Shown: positions 13,485-13,852 of the stretch, one piece after another
Layout of the letters: the number at the start of each line of letters is the position of its first letter
Numbering within the stretch: the first letter of the stretch is position 1
From: an uncultured Clostridia bacterium
GTDB taxonomy: Bacteria; Bacillota; Clostridia; Christensenellales; Aristaeellaceae
Length of the DNA: 13,852 nt
Reading direction: 5' to 3'
Assembly (NCBI GenBank): GCA_947600345.1
Contig: CANQGC010000053.1
Coordinates: 1 to 13,852 of the forward strand
Position numbers and translations under genes: made by a program
The notes under the pieces: model-generated
Told to the model about the DNA's origin: nothing
Database searches by the model: none
What the model saw: only the letters and a program-made list of their open reading frames with translations

Positions 13485-13852
13485 TCAATCCGTCGTATAG
13501 CAGCGCAAAATCTCCCCAAAGAACATCGTGTGATAGTCCCCCGCCTTGTATGTCCCATTGACCAGCGCCGGATCCATCCGGTCGGGCGTCATGTCCTGGA
13601 TCAGCATCGTCCTGCACTCAAAGTGCAGCCCGCACTCCGCAACGATCGGCGCCTTCACCATCTGCGCCGGAGCCGCCGTCAGCCCGTGGCCGTCGAACTT
13701 GTCCAGCTCCCGGCCGGACTTGCTCCCCGCGAACGCCAGCTCCGCCCGCAGCGGATTCCTCGTGGGCACGCTCACGGTAAACTCGCCCGCGGCCTGGATC
13801 AGGCCGAAGGTGTGCCGCTGGTGCGGCCCCAGCGCCATGAATACGGGCTTGC
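13485..13852 (-). CDS. Flavin reductase-like (FMN-binding split barrel) protein, 5' end beyond the window
   Basis: The visible 122 residues continue in frame to the right edge (reading KPVF before the first internal Met at 13838), so the true start is outside the window. Features of the flavin reductase/flavoredoxin family are RHTFGLIQAAGEFTVSVPT, SGRELDKF, GLTAAPAQMVKAPIVAECGLHFEC and the final FFGEIL. Family members bind FMN through a split barrel and reduce flavins or transfer electrons in the cytoplasm. The CGLHFEC segment has two cysteines, as in many clostridial relatives. The stop codon TGA is at 13485-13487, and a hairpin follows ten bases later. The specific electron donor or partner cannot be told from this fragment. 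Confidence 0.85.
   Translation of the reverse strand, partial: KPVFMALGPHQRHTFGLIQAAGEFTVSVPTRNPLRAELAFAGSKSGRELDKFDGHGLTAAPAQMVKAPIVAECGLHFECRTMLIQDMTPDRMDPALVNGTYKAGDYHTMFFGEILRCYTTD

Overview
The window looks like chromosomal DNA from a GC-rich, endospore-forming member of the Firmicutes (Clostridia). The strongest evidence is a near-canonical forespore sigma factor, SigG. AGGAGG-type ribosome binding sites, Gram-positive signal peptides and a YesN-type regulator agree with this. I cannot name the genus; a gut Clostridia lineage is only a guess. There are no tRNA or rRNA genes, insertion sequences, phage genes or CRISPR arrays.

Layout, left to right. (1) 1-2332, plus strand: an AraC/YesN-type response regulator with a degenerate receiver and a cysteine-rich linker, then a secreted alpha/beta-hydrolase with its own sigmaA-like promoter. 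A dyad-rich AT-rich patch lies upstream of the regulator. (2) 2333-2577: a convergent intergenic gap with a strong hairpin for each flanking gene. (3) 2578-6852, minus strand: a 1424-residue exported protein with a propeller-like N-terminus, four peptidoglycan-binding repeats, beta-sandwich repeats, Glu/Pro-rich linkers and a divergent C-terminal peptidoglycan-binding-like domain. (4) 7095-7868, minus strand: sigG, with a good forespore-type promoter and a terminator. (5) 8017-10137, plus strand: divergent from sigG, a two-gene operon of an M29 aminopeptidase and a NYN/PIN-like RNase-fold protein with two OST-HTH/LOTUS domains. (6) 10138-10342: a convergent gap with two perfect hairpins that share a 9-base loop sequence, then a G-rich tract able to form a G-quadruplex. 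(7) 10343-13105, minus strand: a translationally coupled pair, a VWA/DUF2201-type protein followed by a MoxR-type AAA+ ATPase. (8) 13106-13484: about 380 bases without a gene, holding a series of three-base-loop hairpins that includes a 20-base tandem repeat with a compensatory change. (9) 13485 to the right edge, minus strand: a flavin reductase-like gene cut by the window end.

How they fit together: sigG and the exported PG-binding protein point to sporulation and cell-envelope biology, although the exported protein is not shown to be a sporulation gene. The MoxR-VWA pair is a classic AAA+ ATPase plus metal-dependent adaptor, probably a chaperone-like remodelling module; its N-terminal metallopeptidase-like motif appears to have lost the catalytic Glu. 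The best candidates for undescribed biology are the RNA-level structures: the twin conserved-loop hairpins and G-rich tract downstream of the NYN-LOTUS gene, and the triloop hairpin array near the right end.
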